64,000 nt of DNA from Draba incana (lineage: Eukaryota > Streptophyta > Magnoliopsida > Brassicales > Brassicaceae), in assembly GCA_963576765.1 (NCBI GenBank), contig OY755202.1, positions 50,779,396-50,843,395 of the forward strand, given 5' to 3'. Shown here in pieces: positions 25,601 through 36,624 of the stretch (the stretch's first letter is position 1; each line of letters starts with the position of its first letter). Below the pieces are notes generated by a model. It had not been told where the DNA came from. It searched no databases and saw only the letters and a program-made list of their open reading frames with translations. The position numbers were made by a program, and so were the translations under genes.

Positions 25601-27259
25601 TCCGACTCATTGTCCTCCGAAACTGTCCAAGGTAACTCACACTATCGTATTGAATATTATGTGTCTGATGAGGTTTTTTCTCCCAACCATCGAGCATTTT
25701 TAGCTGCAGTAACAACTGGTGTACAACCTAAAAGCTACCGAGAAGCAATCAAAGACAAGCAATGGACGGGTGCTATTTCAAAGGAGATGGAGTCTCATGA
25801 CATAAATGGTACATGGGAACTTGCCGATTTGCCTATTGGGAAAACAACTTTGGCGAATAAATGGGGTTTTAGACTGAAGTACAATGCTGATGGAACAATC
25901 AAGCGACACAAAGCACGACTTGTAGTGTGTGGTAATCATCAAGTTGAAGGTGATGACTATGATGAGACATTTGCACCAGTAGACAAACAAAATACAATTC
26001 GCACTCTTCTCAAAATCGCTGCTGCACAAGGATGGGAGGTACATCAGATGGATGTTCAAAATGCTTTCCTTCATGGCGATTTAGAGGAAGAAGTATACAT
26101 GAAGGTACCTCAAGGATTCAAGTGTGATGACCCTACTAAGGTGTGTAGGCTCAAGAAATCCTTATATGGCTTAAAGAAAGCTCTGCGATGTTGGTTTGGT
26201 AAGCTCTCTCAAGCTCTCCTCAAGTTTGGTTTTAAGCAGTCATACGCAAACTACTCGTTATTTACATATATAAAAGGCGAGGTCAGTTTGCGAGTATTGG
26301 TCTACGTGGATGATTTAATCATAAGCTGCAGTGATTTGGAGATGTTGAAGAAATTCAAGATATATTTGAGTGAGTGCTTCCGAATGAAGGATCTAGGAAA
26401 GCTCAAATATTTCTTGGGGATAGAAGTTGCACGAAGCTCATCGGGTTTCTTTCTATCACAGAGGAAGTATGCGTTAGATATTATAGCCGAAGCTGGACTC
26501 CTTGGGTCTAAGCCATTATCGATACCCATGGAGCAAAATCACACTTTACTGTCAGATAAAGGACCGATGTATAACGATCCAGCAAGATTTCGTCGATTAG
26601 TTGGTCGACTCGTGTACTTGACTATCACTTGTCCAGAGTTGTGCTACCCAGTTCATGTTCTATCTCAAGTTATGCATCAGCCACGGGAGGCTCATTGGGA
26701 TGCAATTATTCGGGTAATTAGATACTTGAAAGGGTGTCCAGGCCAAGGTATTATCTTGAGAGCTGTACCTAATCTACAAGTGCAAGCATATTGTGATGCC
26801 GATTACGCGGCATGTCCCTTATCTCGACGATCATTGTCAGCTTATGTGGTGTTGTTAGGAGGTTCACCTGTCTCTTGGAAGACAAAGAAGCAGGATATTG
26901 TCTCTCATTCGTCAGCTGAAGCGGAGTATAGAGCAATGGAAGATACATTGAAGGAGTTGAGATGGTTTCAAGGCTTGCTCGCTGACTTCAACATTCCCAT
27001 ACATGGTCCAATGGAGTTGTTTTGTGACAGTCAATCAGCCATTCATATTGCTAAAAACCCGCTTTTTCATGAGCGTACAAAACATGTTGAGAAAGACTGT
27101 CACAGTGTCCATGATGCTGTTCGAGATAAGCTTCTGGTCACCAAGCATGTAAGAACGACAGAACAGTTGGCGGATGTACTAACTAAAGCACTTGGGAGGT
27201 CTAGTTTTTATTACTTGTTACACAAGTTGGATGTTTGCAATTTACACGCTCCAACTTGA
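22668..27259 (+). pseudogene. Copia gag-pol polyprotein, one stop and one frameshift
   Basis: Order of domains: gag (from ATG 22668), CCHC knuckle with CDHC...GHEKKDC near 23482, protease with LDTGASHHM near 23812, GAG-pre-integrase with WHRRLGHPS near 24192, integrase core (HCDIWG, DDYSRA, RSDNGLEF, QQNGRVER), reverse transcriptase with YVDD near 26305, and RNase H with DADYAA, SSAEAEYRA and DSQSAIH. This order (integrase before reverse transcriptase) identifies Ty1/copia. TAA at 24672-24674 interrupts the integrase in frame, and a frameshift between about 25130 and 25160 moves the reading to the frame that starts at 25154. The rest is open to 27259, so decay is recent. It would make and integrate cDNA in virus-like particles when intact. 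Confidence 0.95.
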
Positions 27260-27264
27260 GGGGG

Positions 27265-27470
27265 TGTATTAAGGTTCTAGATGGTTCTAGAACCGGTTGG
27301 TTTATGTTGGTTAGGCTAATGTCATATCTTGTTCGATATAGTTAGATTTGTATAGAGATATTTAAGGTGTAGAGAAACCGATTTGTGGTTATCCTAACTA
27401 TGTGTATATAAGGCACTTTGCCGTGATCAATACAAAGCATCAAGTTTACCAAGTATTTCCCTTGTTTACA
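27265..27470 (+). repeat. 3' LTR of the copia element
   Basis: It begins TGTATTAAGG just after the purine tract and ends TTTACA, followed by the target duplication ATTCC. It is longer than the left LTR by the 25-bp segment containing TATAGTTAGATTTG. Confidence 0.9.
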
Positions 27471-27732
27471 ATTCCCCCATCGTTGCTTCTTTGTTTACAC
27501 CATGTTGCTTCATATTACCGGTCACGCTATTCGCCACCTCTCCTCTGATTATCTCCAACTATTCAATATCACAATTAAATTTGTTAGGAATTTGACATTG
27601 AAAGAGAAAAGGGAGCTGGAAAAATATATAAAAGACATGGGTCAAAACACTCATTATCAATTGGTTTTGAACTGGAAGTCCATAAATCTTAAACATTTGT
27701 AACTAAGTTTTTGTATACCTCGTATGTTGCTT

Positions 27733-28777
27733 TATCGTTCTTGAGCCAAAACACAACATGCAAATGTTGGCAAGTGACCCATACGTGCCCACCTCGCTAA
27801 GTCTCGTACCTTCTCCCAAGAGTTTTGACCTCCTAGATCTACCATCATCTTCAAACTAGCCAATCTTCCTCGTGGCTTCCTTTCTTTTTCAATCTCTTCC
27901 ACGGTTTCCAACATACTTTGGACCACGATTCTTATATGGCTTTGAAGTTCATCAGTGGCACCAAGTTCCCATCTAACCAAATGCATGTCGACTTAGTCAT
28001 ATTAATCAAATGAAAATAAATTGAGGAACTTATATATAATTTAACTTTGCAACTAACTAGCACAATTTACCTTTCTAAAGAAGCAATGAAACTCTCAATT
28101 TCAGGAAGAGTTCCAAATGCATCGCATGTATCATCCATTGCAACCCCGACAATGAGGAGTGTAGGGAATATAATTCTCCCTCTAGAGTATTTTGGCTGGA
28201 AGTAAGTTATAAGGGTCGAGATGAAAGCCTCCACAAGCCTATCCTTGATGTATGATAGCTTCTAGGCAAGATCCAAAACCTTGCACCTTATTATAACATA
28301 TGAAATGTACATAGTGATAAATCAATGATTGAAGCTGATTAATAAACTTATATCCTGAACAATGATAGTGCACGTAGTACTTGGTCATGTGTTTAAGCTT
28401 TTGTATGTAGAGCAGCTGGCAAAAGTTAATGCTGAGCTTCACAAACTTGAGCAGCATCTCGTTGTACTCTTCTTCTTGATCGTTGAAAGAAATTCAATTT
28501 TTTATTGATACTATTTGCATGTTTTGATATTGAGCTCTATACAAGGAGTTACGAGTATGTCTAGATTTGGATTACTACTAGCTTCTTGTACCGCCAGAGA
28601 CTCCAATTGAATCCTCATGAACCTAAGTGCTTCTTCCATTATATCTTTAGAGGTTGTCCCAAAATGTGCTGCTTCGTATAACTGTAATATTCCTGTAACA
28701 TCCTTGACCACGAAATTGACCAATAGTTGGTAAAAAGTAGATGTTCTGATGCTTTTTGACCAAATCTCCTTCGTCAA
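27733..28777 (-). pseudogene. Terpene synthase pseudogene fragments
   Basis: Minus-strand pieces follow terpene synthase order. 28777-28511 matches the end of the N-terminal domain (GILQLYEAAHFGT, EALRFMRIQLESLA). 28457-28239 begins the C-terminal domain (LLKFVKLSINFCQLLYIQ). 28256-28071 holds LSYIKDRLVEAFIST and the metal-binding motif DDTCD (28135-28121), ending at a GTAAAT donor. 27986-27733 resembles the next exon (WELGATDELQ, LETVEEIEKE). Functional enzymes of this class ionise prenyl diphosphates using DDxxD. Stops and frame changes, and absence of the first and last exons, mark it as dead. It sits about 260 bp from the copia right end, so the retroelement may have inserted in or beside the old gene. 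Confidence 0.82.
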
Positions 28778-28794
28778 GTAATGGTGTTGGAAAA

Positions 28795-29085
28795 TAATCT
28801 TTTCGTCAAAAAATGATCAAAATATTATGCTCACACGATTGGTCTACATATGGTCGAAATGTTATGACCAAATAAACAGTCAATAATTTATGATCAAAAG
28901 TAATGGTCTGAAATATTTGAAGAAATTTAACCAAAAAGTATTGGTCGGAATAATTCTGGCCAGCTAATTGGTCAAAACATCTTGAAAATTATGACTAAAA
29001 ATAATGGTCAATAACTTTTAATCAAAAGTAATGGTTGGAATCAGACCTAACAATTGGTCGAAATAAAATATGACTAATTTTTTAC
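28795..29085. repeat. TTGGTC/GACCAA-rich degenerate repeats
   Basis: Many copies of TTGGTCGAAAT, GACCAAA and AATGGTC occur on both strands over about 290 bp. This resembles subterminal repeat arrays of TIR transposons, but no terminal repeat or transposase is visible. Confidence 0.5.
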
Positions 29086-29277
29086 CAACATAATATTAAC
29101 TTAAATTAAGGAAAAAATAAATTTTAATATGAAAAATTATGGAATAATAAAATTAAATATGGAAGTTACGAAGTTAAAGTTGAAAGTGAATAAAAACAAA
29201 AAAAATAAACATTTATCGTAGAATTTTAAAATAGCAAATATCAAATGGTACATCTTCCATATAGATAATTCCCAATA

Positions 29278-30641
29278 AAACCCTAGCCGCCGCACCCATA
29301 TCAACCATCGATTTTGCCTCTCCGGCCACCACCGATATTTACCCTTGACCGTGAGAAGGCTCATCTCTTGCCTATTTTCTCTTTTTATCTTGCTTTCTTT
29401 TTTGTTTATCTTCTGGTTTGCTTGATTGGACATGGATGTGGTGTACTTGTCTCGCTTGGTCGTCGTTCGGTGCTTGGTAGCTCTAAGGCTTTGGCCTGTT
29501 GATCATAGAGGTTCCTCCTTCATAAATCTGGGTGCTTTAAGGACGAGTAGCAAGCGACAAAGAACCAAGGAGATGAAAATTCGTTTGCGACCACCATATC
29601 CAGCAGATTCGTTGCGGCATGGCTCACTTCCTATCCTCCGTTCACCTTGGTTCCATATCCGATTGAAGCTCTCCACCACCCACAACACTCATCCCCCCCC
29701 AATCAGATCTCTTACCAAACCGGAGCAGTGGTCGCCGTTGGTTGCAACCTTACCGTCATTCTCTCCGGCGCCGGAAATCTCTCCGACGAACAATCAACCA
29801 TCCTCACGATTTGCAACTCGTGGAACTTCTCGATGGTTTAGTGTTGCTGTGCTTGGCCCATTATAATGTTAAAGGCTTGTAGCCTGGCCATTATAGAATA
29901 TGGCGCCCTAATTTCAAGAGTCAACAATTTTCATTCGCTTTTGAGCTCGTCGATTTCTCCTCCGTGAGAAACACAAAGTTTTCTGGGTTCTCAAACTCTG
30001 CAATCTCTACAATTAGGCTCAGGTCTGAATTTCTACTTCAATCTGTATGTTCTCGAACCATACGTGTATGTTCCGTGGGTACTCTAGATATCTTAGGCCT
30101 TAGGTCTAGATTTGAGTCGATTATTCTAGTGTGGTTTGGTGCTCAAAGGATTCATTTCTTATTGAGAAATTTTTTTCCAACATCAAAACCGGAAACACTC
30201 TCTTCCTTTATGGAGAGAGAATTATTAAGCTTTTGCCAAGCGAGCTATGTATGACCTTGAGAAGGTCTTGGTTTAAAGAAAGTGGAATCTATGTATGCCT
30301 CTATTCGATTTTCAGCTTGTCAATATCTCGTGGACTGGGAGTTGGCTCTTGATAAATTGGAGATGAGTTATGCACTGTATGAAGCTTCAGACAAAGTCTC
30401 TAGAGTATTGAACAAGGTTTCGGATGCTTCTGATTTTGGCTCCCTATCTATTGCAAAAGAGACTACTATCAAGATGTGTATCTCATTTGCTTCTATCATG
30501 TTTATTTCTTCCTTATGTTGTAGCGTCCTGGTGCTTTATAGATTTTTTGTATCATCCGCTTCAGATTCGAACAAATTCTCCGCTTTTGGAGTGTAACCGC
30601 ATAATATGAAATCAATCCATTTGTTGTTCAAAAAATAAAGA
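29278..30641 (+). mobile_element. Retroposon with 15-bp target duplication
   Basis: AGATAATTCCCAATA (29263-29277) and AGATAATTCCCGATA (30642-30656) match at 14 of 15 bases and flank the segment. The 3' end is A-rich (TTCAAAAAATAAAG) and the 5' end begins AAAACCCTAGCCGCCGC, like a transcript leader. These are hallmarks of LINE-machinery insertion. The content has only short ORFs (for example 30282-30596 ending FVSSASDSNKFSAFGV) that I cannot assign; it may be a non-autonomous LINE derivative, a Sadhu-like retroposon or a retroposed transcript. Confidence 0.7.
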
Positions 30642-30656
30642 AGATAATTCCCGATA

Positions 30657-31302
30657 GATAATTTAATTTATTATACAAACTTTATTGGGAGGTTTGGTTT
30701 AATAATCCAAAAAACTTAGGTAATTTGAAAGCAAACCCATGTTTTCAAAATTTTGAAATCTAGCATTTTTAAAATTATAAGACAACAGCTTTTTTCGTAA
30801 AATTTGATAAAGTTTATTTTTAATAAGGTTGAAGAAATTGTCGACCATTGGTATTTAAAATGATTCCCAAACTAGTACCATTTGTATCGATTTTGTCGTT
30901 GGTTCAATGGCTGAAACATACTAAAATACAGTAGAAACGCAAATCGGTTTTCAATCGAGTGTGTAAAATATAATTTTAAGTAATTTATAACTTTGTTATA
31001 CCTCAAGTTGAGGTAGTAAATGTACAAGTTTTTCATCAGCAGATATTACATTAGTTAGCTGTAGAAGAAGATCGGATGCATTTGTCAAAATCGATCACTA
31101 GTAGTTCATGTCTCTTAGGATTGTGCATGAGTTCCATTATCACTTTAACTGAATGTTGGTGAATGTTTCACATTTTTTAGTATTTTTAATTTATCGTTTA
31201 GGGTACAAAGCTACAAGGCTACAACTCACTCCCTCTCTCAACCTATATAATAACTAAAGACAATTCTTTATACTACATAAAAGTAGATTTTTCGATCAAA
31301 TA
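30657..31302. other. Intergenic, nothing recognised
   Basis: AT-rich DNA without repeats, terminal motifs or coding signals that can be supported. Confidence 0.5.
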
Positions 31303-31527
31303 TAGGAGGTGATTGGTTCGGCTGTAACTGTAGAATTTTTGCAGTAAGTGTTTTTGTTGTAGCTGTACATTTTTTTTGTTGTAGATTTTTTTGCTGTAGA
31401 TTTAGAAGTTGTACCTGTAAATTTTTAGCTGTAATTATTCTAAAATACAACATGATTGGTGAAGATTTTGTATAGTTTTTTTAAACAAGACTGTAGACTA
31501 ATGTTAAAGCCCAAACAATCACCCCCA
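31303..31527. mobile_element. MITE with GGAGGTGATTGGTTCGGC ends
   Basis: The left end GGAGGTGATTGGTTCGGC is complemented at the right end by GCCCAAACAATCACCCCC. Inside are short TGTAG-rich repeats (GCTGTAGATTT-like). The size and ends suit a PIF/Harbinger- or hAT-type MITE; the target duplication is unclear. Confidence 0.65.
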
Positions 31528-31679
31528 TAACTGTGAAAAAAAAAAAAAAAATTTGGGAGACCAAAAATATTGACATTTTAATTTTTTTTAATAATTAACT
31601 ATTCATAGGAGACCGAATCAAATGAACTAAACATTTATATAATTTAATACACGCCATGAATTTTATTGGGTTCACCAAT

Positions 31680-32040
31680 TTTTAATCTTTTCACATATGC
31701 TGAAATATTGGTAGAGTCTTCCGAGATATTGGCAAATTTTGCCAGAAAGTGCAGATTATACTAAGTCTACCAAAATGTTCGCAGACTAGTAGATTGATTT
31801 AAAAGTCTACCAATTTATTTGGAAGCATTGCTAGAAAACCGCAAACTTTTCCAAGACATTGGCAGACATTTAGGTAGACATTTAAGTCTGCCAGCATGTT
31901 TCGAAGGCTTCCGTGGACTCTGTCATGATATTTGCCGACTCTGCGAAGATATTGGTAAATTTTGTTGGAAGACAAAAAGATTTGATAGCTAAATTTGTCA
32001 ACATATTTGGAAGACTTTCAGATTGATTGCCAAAAAAAAA
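31680..32040. repeat. Degenerate repeats on AGTCTACC/GGCAGAC
   Basis: Loose repeats of TTGGTAGACTTTT-, TTGGCAGAC- and GATATTGGCAAATTT-like segments recur over about 360 bp. No unit is conserved well enough to define a period. Confidence 0.4.
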
Positions 32041-32330
32041 AAAAGTAGAGTTTACTAAATATTCGATCGAGATATTAACTATCTAACAAATTGTTTTGTA
32101 TCTTGTTGATAATATTTATTTGTTAATAAGGATATTTTCGGTATTTTAAAAATTTTCAAATTTAAAGTGGGTTATTTGAACAATAAAAAATTAGATAGGT
32201 TATTCTAGTTATTATTTTTAAAAAGTAGGTTATTTTAGGTAAATTTTTCAACATAGTACTATGTTTTTCGTTCATCAGTACTTTTTAGAATAAAATTCAC
32301 TAGTATTACTAATCGACGTTATTTGTTCAT

Positions 32331-32613
32331 GGGACGATTACAAAAATGCCACTTTTGGCATGCCACTTTACAAATATGCCACTGTTTGATTATTTTCTTA
32401 CCAACATGCTACTTATAAATCCGTTTAAAAATCTTATATCTCACAATTCTCAATTTTAAAAAATGTTTTGATTCCTAACAAACCTTAAACTCAATAAACT
32501 AAACCCTAATATAAGATAGTTAACCCAACCATAAATGATTTTAAAATTTGGAAAAAGTGATAGTGCATTTTTGAAAAATGGAATGTCAAAAGTGGCATTT
32601 CTTGAAATTTCTC
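32331..32613. mobile_element. Mutator-type MITE, perfect 9-bp target duplication
   Basis: TTTGTTCAT occurs at 32322-32330 and 32614-32622, an exact 9-bp duplication. The ends are inverted: GGGACGATTACAAAAATGCC at the left against GAGAAATTTCAAGAAATGCC read from the right, both followed by ACTTTTG and further matching ATGC blocks. The 9-bp duplication is diagnostic of MULEs. Confidence 0.85.
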
Positions 32614-32729
32614 TTTGTTCATTTAGGGGTTTGTTTCCATATGGGTTACTTACGGCGGCGAATGTATTTTCATTGATAAAAAAGGAATAATGTATACATT
32701 CGACCAAGTAACACTACAAGAAAACACCC

Positions 32730-33130
32730 CCATTTGCAACGGCAAGTTTCGTCGCAAATTCGTTGCAAAATGGGTATTTGCGACGATTTTGCGACGTTTT
32801 GTCGTTTGTCGCAACTAGCTCGTCGCAAACCAAAAATCGTCGCAAAATCGTCGCAACTATATCGATAGTCGCAAAACCGTCGCTAATTTTGCGACGATTT
32901 TGCGACTTAATATTTTGCGACGTTTTTGCGACTTAATATATTTGCGACGAAATTGCATCGGTTTTACGTGGTAAAAGTTAGCATCGGTTTTGCGACGACT
33001 AGTACTTGCAACGGTTTTGCAGCTATTTTTGGCGACGATTTTGCGAGTAATATTTTGCGATATGTTTGCGTCATACCGGATTGCGACGCAATTGCGGCTA
33101 TTATTTGCGACGGTTTTGCGACGATTTTCG
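32730..33130. repeat. Subterminal TTTGCGACG repeat array, left
   Basis: Over twenty copies of a GCGAC core in both orientations (TTTGCGACGATTTTGCGAC and complements) lie just inside the left end. In En/Spm elements such repeats bind the element's TNPA/TNP1-type protein. A comparable right array is at about 38870-39200. Confidence 0.85.
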
Positions 33131-33270
33131 ATGTGATTTATAAAAAAAAAAAATTTCGAAAATTAAATAATTTATAATTAAAAAAAAAAAATTCTAAAAT
33201 ATTTAAATTTAAATATAAAAACATAAAATAAAAATAAAGTTTTACATAAATCTAAAAACTGAAAACAAAT

Positions 33271-34924
33271 CTATTCGAAATCGATATCATCGAGCGGATC
33301 CCTGGTGGTCGATGTGCCTCCTCCGTCGCCTTCCCTGGTGGTCGATGTGCCTCCTCCGTCGCCTTCTGGCCTTCTCAGAAACTCGGCAAGCTCGGGGTTC
33401 CCCCTCGCTAACAGCGCGAACATATCATCATGGGTGGTGGTCCTCTTCGTCGTTTCGCTGAGCAACTTCTCCGTTTCGCCGAGCCGTTCTTTTGTTTGTG
33501 TGAGCTCTTCTTTGGTTTGGTGGAGCTCCTTGACTATTTCCGGATCAGGCAAATCTCGTAACGGGACAAAATGGCACTCCATGATCATCCGTCCGGATAG
33601 ATCCTGTAAATGCCATCTTTCCCTTACGGTTTCGAGGAGCCAACTACCAAAAAAATGAAAAGTTTACAAATGTTAATAGTATACTAAATATTTAAAATTG
33701 TGAATAAAATTACGAAGGAAATTAAGTTTATATACCTGTAATGCGATTTGGTTGATCGCCATCGGTGTCAACTGAGTAGGTTGACCATCGGGAGTAGGCT
33801 GGGATGAGAGTTCTTCGACTCGCTCATTGACCTCGTCGTGGAGGTTGTGGACACGTTCATTAACCCATGACCCGTCCGGCCTGCGGTGGGTCACCTCCCA
33901 AACCTCTGGGATCGTTGCGGGAGATCCTTTTTGCATGGCCTGACAAAGAAAACATTAGAAGTTGAGATTTTTGTGACCCTAAAAATTTAAAGTAAGATAA
34001 TGAATAACTTACAATCTCAAAACCACGCTTCTCAAATCCCTTCTGTCCCGAAACGTGTTTTGAAGGGTGGTCACTACCGCCAACCTTCGTCAATCGAGCA
34101 GACGAGCACTGGCTAGACCTCTCCTTAGATGTCTCCAACTCCCAGAAGGCGACAAGGCCATCCCAAATATCGGGATCGAAGAAAGTTGGCATACATACCT
34201 TGGGATCCGGATTTTTTTGCCACTTCTCCTTCCACCGTCCTATTTGGTTGTTGAGACGGTCCTTCGCTTTCTTCTCAAATCCCTCACGAGCTAAACCATT
34301 AATCGCAGGGTTCCAATAGTATTTTTGCTGCAAATTGTCATAAATTAGAACATAAGTTAGAAAATTACAAAATTGAATAAATAAATAAAAGTGTTAAAAA
34401 TTAATAAAAAAATTTACCGCGAATTGATGGAACCACCGATCCTTGATCTCCGGGGTAACATACTTCCAACTCGTGTGGCACACCTTGAAATCCCGCTCTA
34501 TGATCTTTCTAACATCCTTGCCGACCGAATTTTTCCAAAACCTAAAAAAATATACAAAAAGCAATATATTGTGTAAATATAATAATAATTATAAAACAAA
34601 ATTGAATTAAAACTATAAAAATTTAATTACTTACCACACAGCGTTGCCCTGGGAGTCAGGGTGTAAATGGGGAAGAGTCTCCCGTCCAGGAGTAACGAGA
34701 AGCTGGCCCAAGGTCAAGTCGTCCCATGAAGGAAGTGCTCTAGGGTTTGGCTGGGTAGGTGGCGTCTGCTGTGACTCAGGAGGTGGCGTCGGCTGTGTCT
34801 CAGGAATCGTGGAACTAGAGGGGATTTCAGAGCCCTGCAAGGGATGTCTTCTCTGTCCTGGTCGTTTATGACCACTAGCACGACCACTGGACTGTACGAA
34901 CTGGTTATAGTCGTTCCCTGCCAT
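33271..34924 (-). CDS. TNP1-like CACTA accessory protein
   Basis: Exons on the minus strand: 34924-34635 (ATG 34924, Ser/Pro/Thr-rich), 34541-34418 (ends WFHQFA), 34327-34013 (QKYYWNP...DIWDGLVAFWELETSKE), 33939-33736 (EVTHRRPDGSWVNERVHNLH) and about 33642-33271 (coiled-coil KELHQTKEELTQTKERL, Gly/Thr repeat and stop). Junctions one to three keep frame with GT-AG sites. The last junction, CAG/GT to TAG/TTGG, leaves a one-base mismatch with the frame of the final exon, so either another site is used or the gene carries a small indel. The acceptor and two-block architecture match the gene of element 1. Role by family: binding of subterminal repeats in the nucleus. A duplicated TTCCCTGGTGGTCGATGTGC-like 39-bp unit near 33297-33370 makes the C-terminal Gly/Thr repeat. 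Confidence 0.78.
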
Positions 34925-34929
34925 CTAAA

Positions 34930-35400
34930 TAAATTTGATAGTTTTTTAAATTAGTAATTGCATATTTACAAAATATTTAGTTTAATATTAATTTTAACCA
35001 TTTTGTATTTATAACATTAATTTAACCTAATCAAAATTATTTATAACATTAATATTTATAAAATTAATAACATTATTTATAACATTAACATTAATTTATA
35101 ACATTAATATTATTTATAACATTAATTATTTATAACATTAACATTATTTTAACCTAATCAAAATTATTTATAACATTATTTATAGCATTAATATTTATAA
35201 CAAAATTAGTAGATTAACAATTTTAACTTTTAATCAATATAAGTTAATCCTCAATTCCCTAATACAATTTGATTCCTAATTAATTATTCCTAACAATTTT
35301 CCTATAAACCACAATTAACTAATAAATTATATACGAAAGGAAAAATTAACATTCATAAAAGGAAAGAACAATTTAGGGATTTACCTAATAAGGTCGGGAA
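34930..35400. other. AT-rich leader with TAACATTA repeats
   Basis: The 5' leader/intron region upstream of the TNP1-like gene contains many copies of TTTATAACATTAA (about 35010-35200). No coding signal. Confidence 0.6.
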
Positions 35401-35483
35401 TGATTTGGAAGGTGGATGGAATTTTTTTATAGGGAGAGATTTTTTTTTTTTGGAGAGAGGAGAGATGAGTGTACAGTCCGAAG

Positions 35484-36624
35484 GATTGAAACCGTATATA
35501 TAGGGAGAACTATCCCTCGCAATTCCGTCGCAAATATTAACCAAACCGTCGCAATTTCGATGCTAATTGGGCCGAATATTTCGCCCACTGCATGGTTGCC
35601 GCCCACGTCTTTTCGTTTCCCGCCCACATTTCGTCGCAAATGCCTCGCAAATATTAAAAAAATCGTTGCAATTTCCTCGCAAACCGTAAAATCCCGAGGT
35701 GTTTGTAACGGTTAATGAATAGAGTTGACCGTAACTGTAGTCGCAAAAGTGTGGCTAACTTAGCATCGGAGTTGCGACGTTTTCGTCGCAAATACGTTGC
35801 AAATTGTTGATTGCAACTCTTTTGCGACATATTCGTCGCAATTCCCATGCAAATAAGGTTTAGGGTATATTTAGGGAATTGGATGTTTTAGACCAAAATT
35901 AGGTTTCATAAAAGATAAATACACAATTGTTTAGGTCCTACTGCATGTATGAACCAAAGTTAGAGTACTAATTGAAGTTATTTGTAAGATCGGCAAAAAT
36001 GATAACTCGATCATAATCTAAGTATAATTACATGTATTTGATACTTCGTTATATATGTTTCTCGATTATGTTTGGAAAAGTTTTATTTGAGTAATTATAG
36101 AGGGATTGTTATTTATTAGACGACTCATACTTTTAAATTCGAAGAAAATCCAATTTAAACGGTGTAAATGATGTGTTGATTAGAGTTTAGGGTATAGACA
36201 TTTGCAACGACTCCCTTGCAAAACCGCGGCAAAAGCCTATACCCTAAACCTTATAATATTCTCGAAGGATTGTTATTTATTAGGCACTCATACTTTTATA
36301 TTAGACACTCATACTTGTATATTTTTATTTTACGAATCCTATTTTTGGTCTAAAACATCCAAACCCCTAAGTTTACCCTATACCCTAATTTGCGTGGGAT
36401 TTGCGACGATAACGTCGCTAAAACGTTGCAATTGAATATTTGCAACGGTTTTGCGACGGTTTCGTCGCAAATACGTTGCTATGTTAGCAACACTCTTGCG
36501 ACTATAACGGTCAACTCTATTAATTGATCGCACATGGATTGGGTGAAATATTCGGTCCTTTTTGCAACCAAATTGCAACGCCATTGCGAGGGTAGTTTTC
36601 CCTATAAAAGCAAGTCCAATCCTT
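35484..36624. repeat. Large imperfect inverted repeat containing two divergent promoters
   Basis: Left arm about 35484-35935 and right arm about 36338-36624 are imperfect reverse complements: GTCAACTCTAT-type, TTTTAGACCAAAA-type and GAATATTTCGCCCA-type blocks recur in reverse order. The left arm is longer by an internal segment. The outer ends carry TATA-like boxes facing outward (minus-strand CCTATATATACGG near 35500; plus-strand CCTATAAAAGC near 36600). The minus-strand one precedes the TNP1-like gene; the plus-strand one faces no recognisable gene. Confidence 0.7.

Larger units (their letters stand above)
22228..27470 (+). mobile_element. Ty1/copia LTR retrotransposon with embedded second LTR
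   Basis: Two LTRs flank a gag-pol region: 22228-22407 and 27265-27470. ATTCC at 22223-22227 and 27471-27475 is the 5-bp target duplication. A primer-binding site TGGTATCAGAGC follows the left LTR (22408) and a purine tract TTGAGGGGG precedes the right LTR. The left LTR lacks the first TG and about 25 bp present in the right LTR (after CTTGTTCGAT), so the two have diverged by deletion. A second LTR-like unit with its own purine tract and primer site lies in the leader. Confidence 0.9.

Noticed and set aside
29426..29866. 146-aa ORF
   Set aside because: Inside the retroposon at 29278-30641; biased Ser/Pro/Arg composition, overlaps other open frames, and no recognisable domain.
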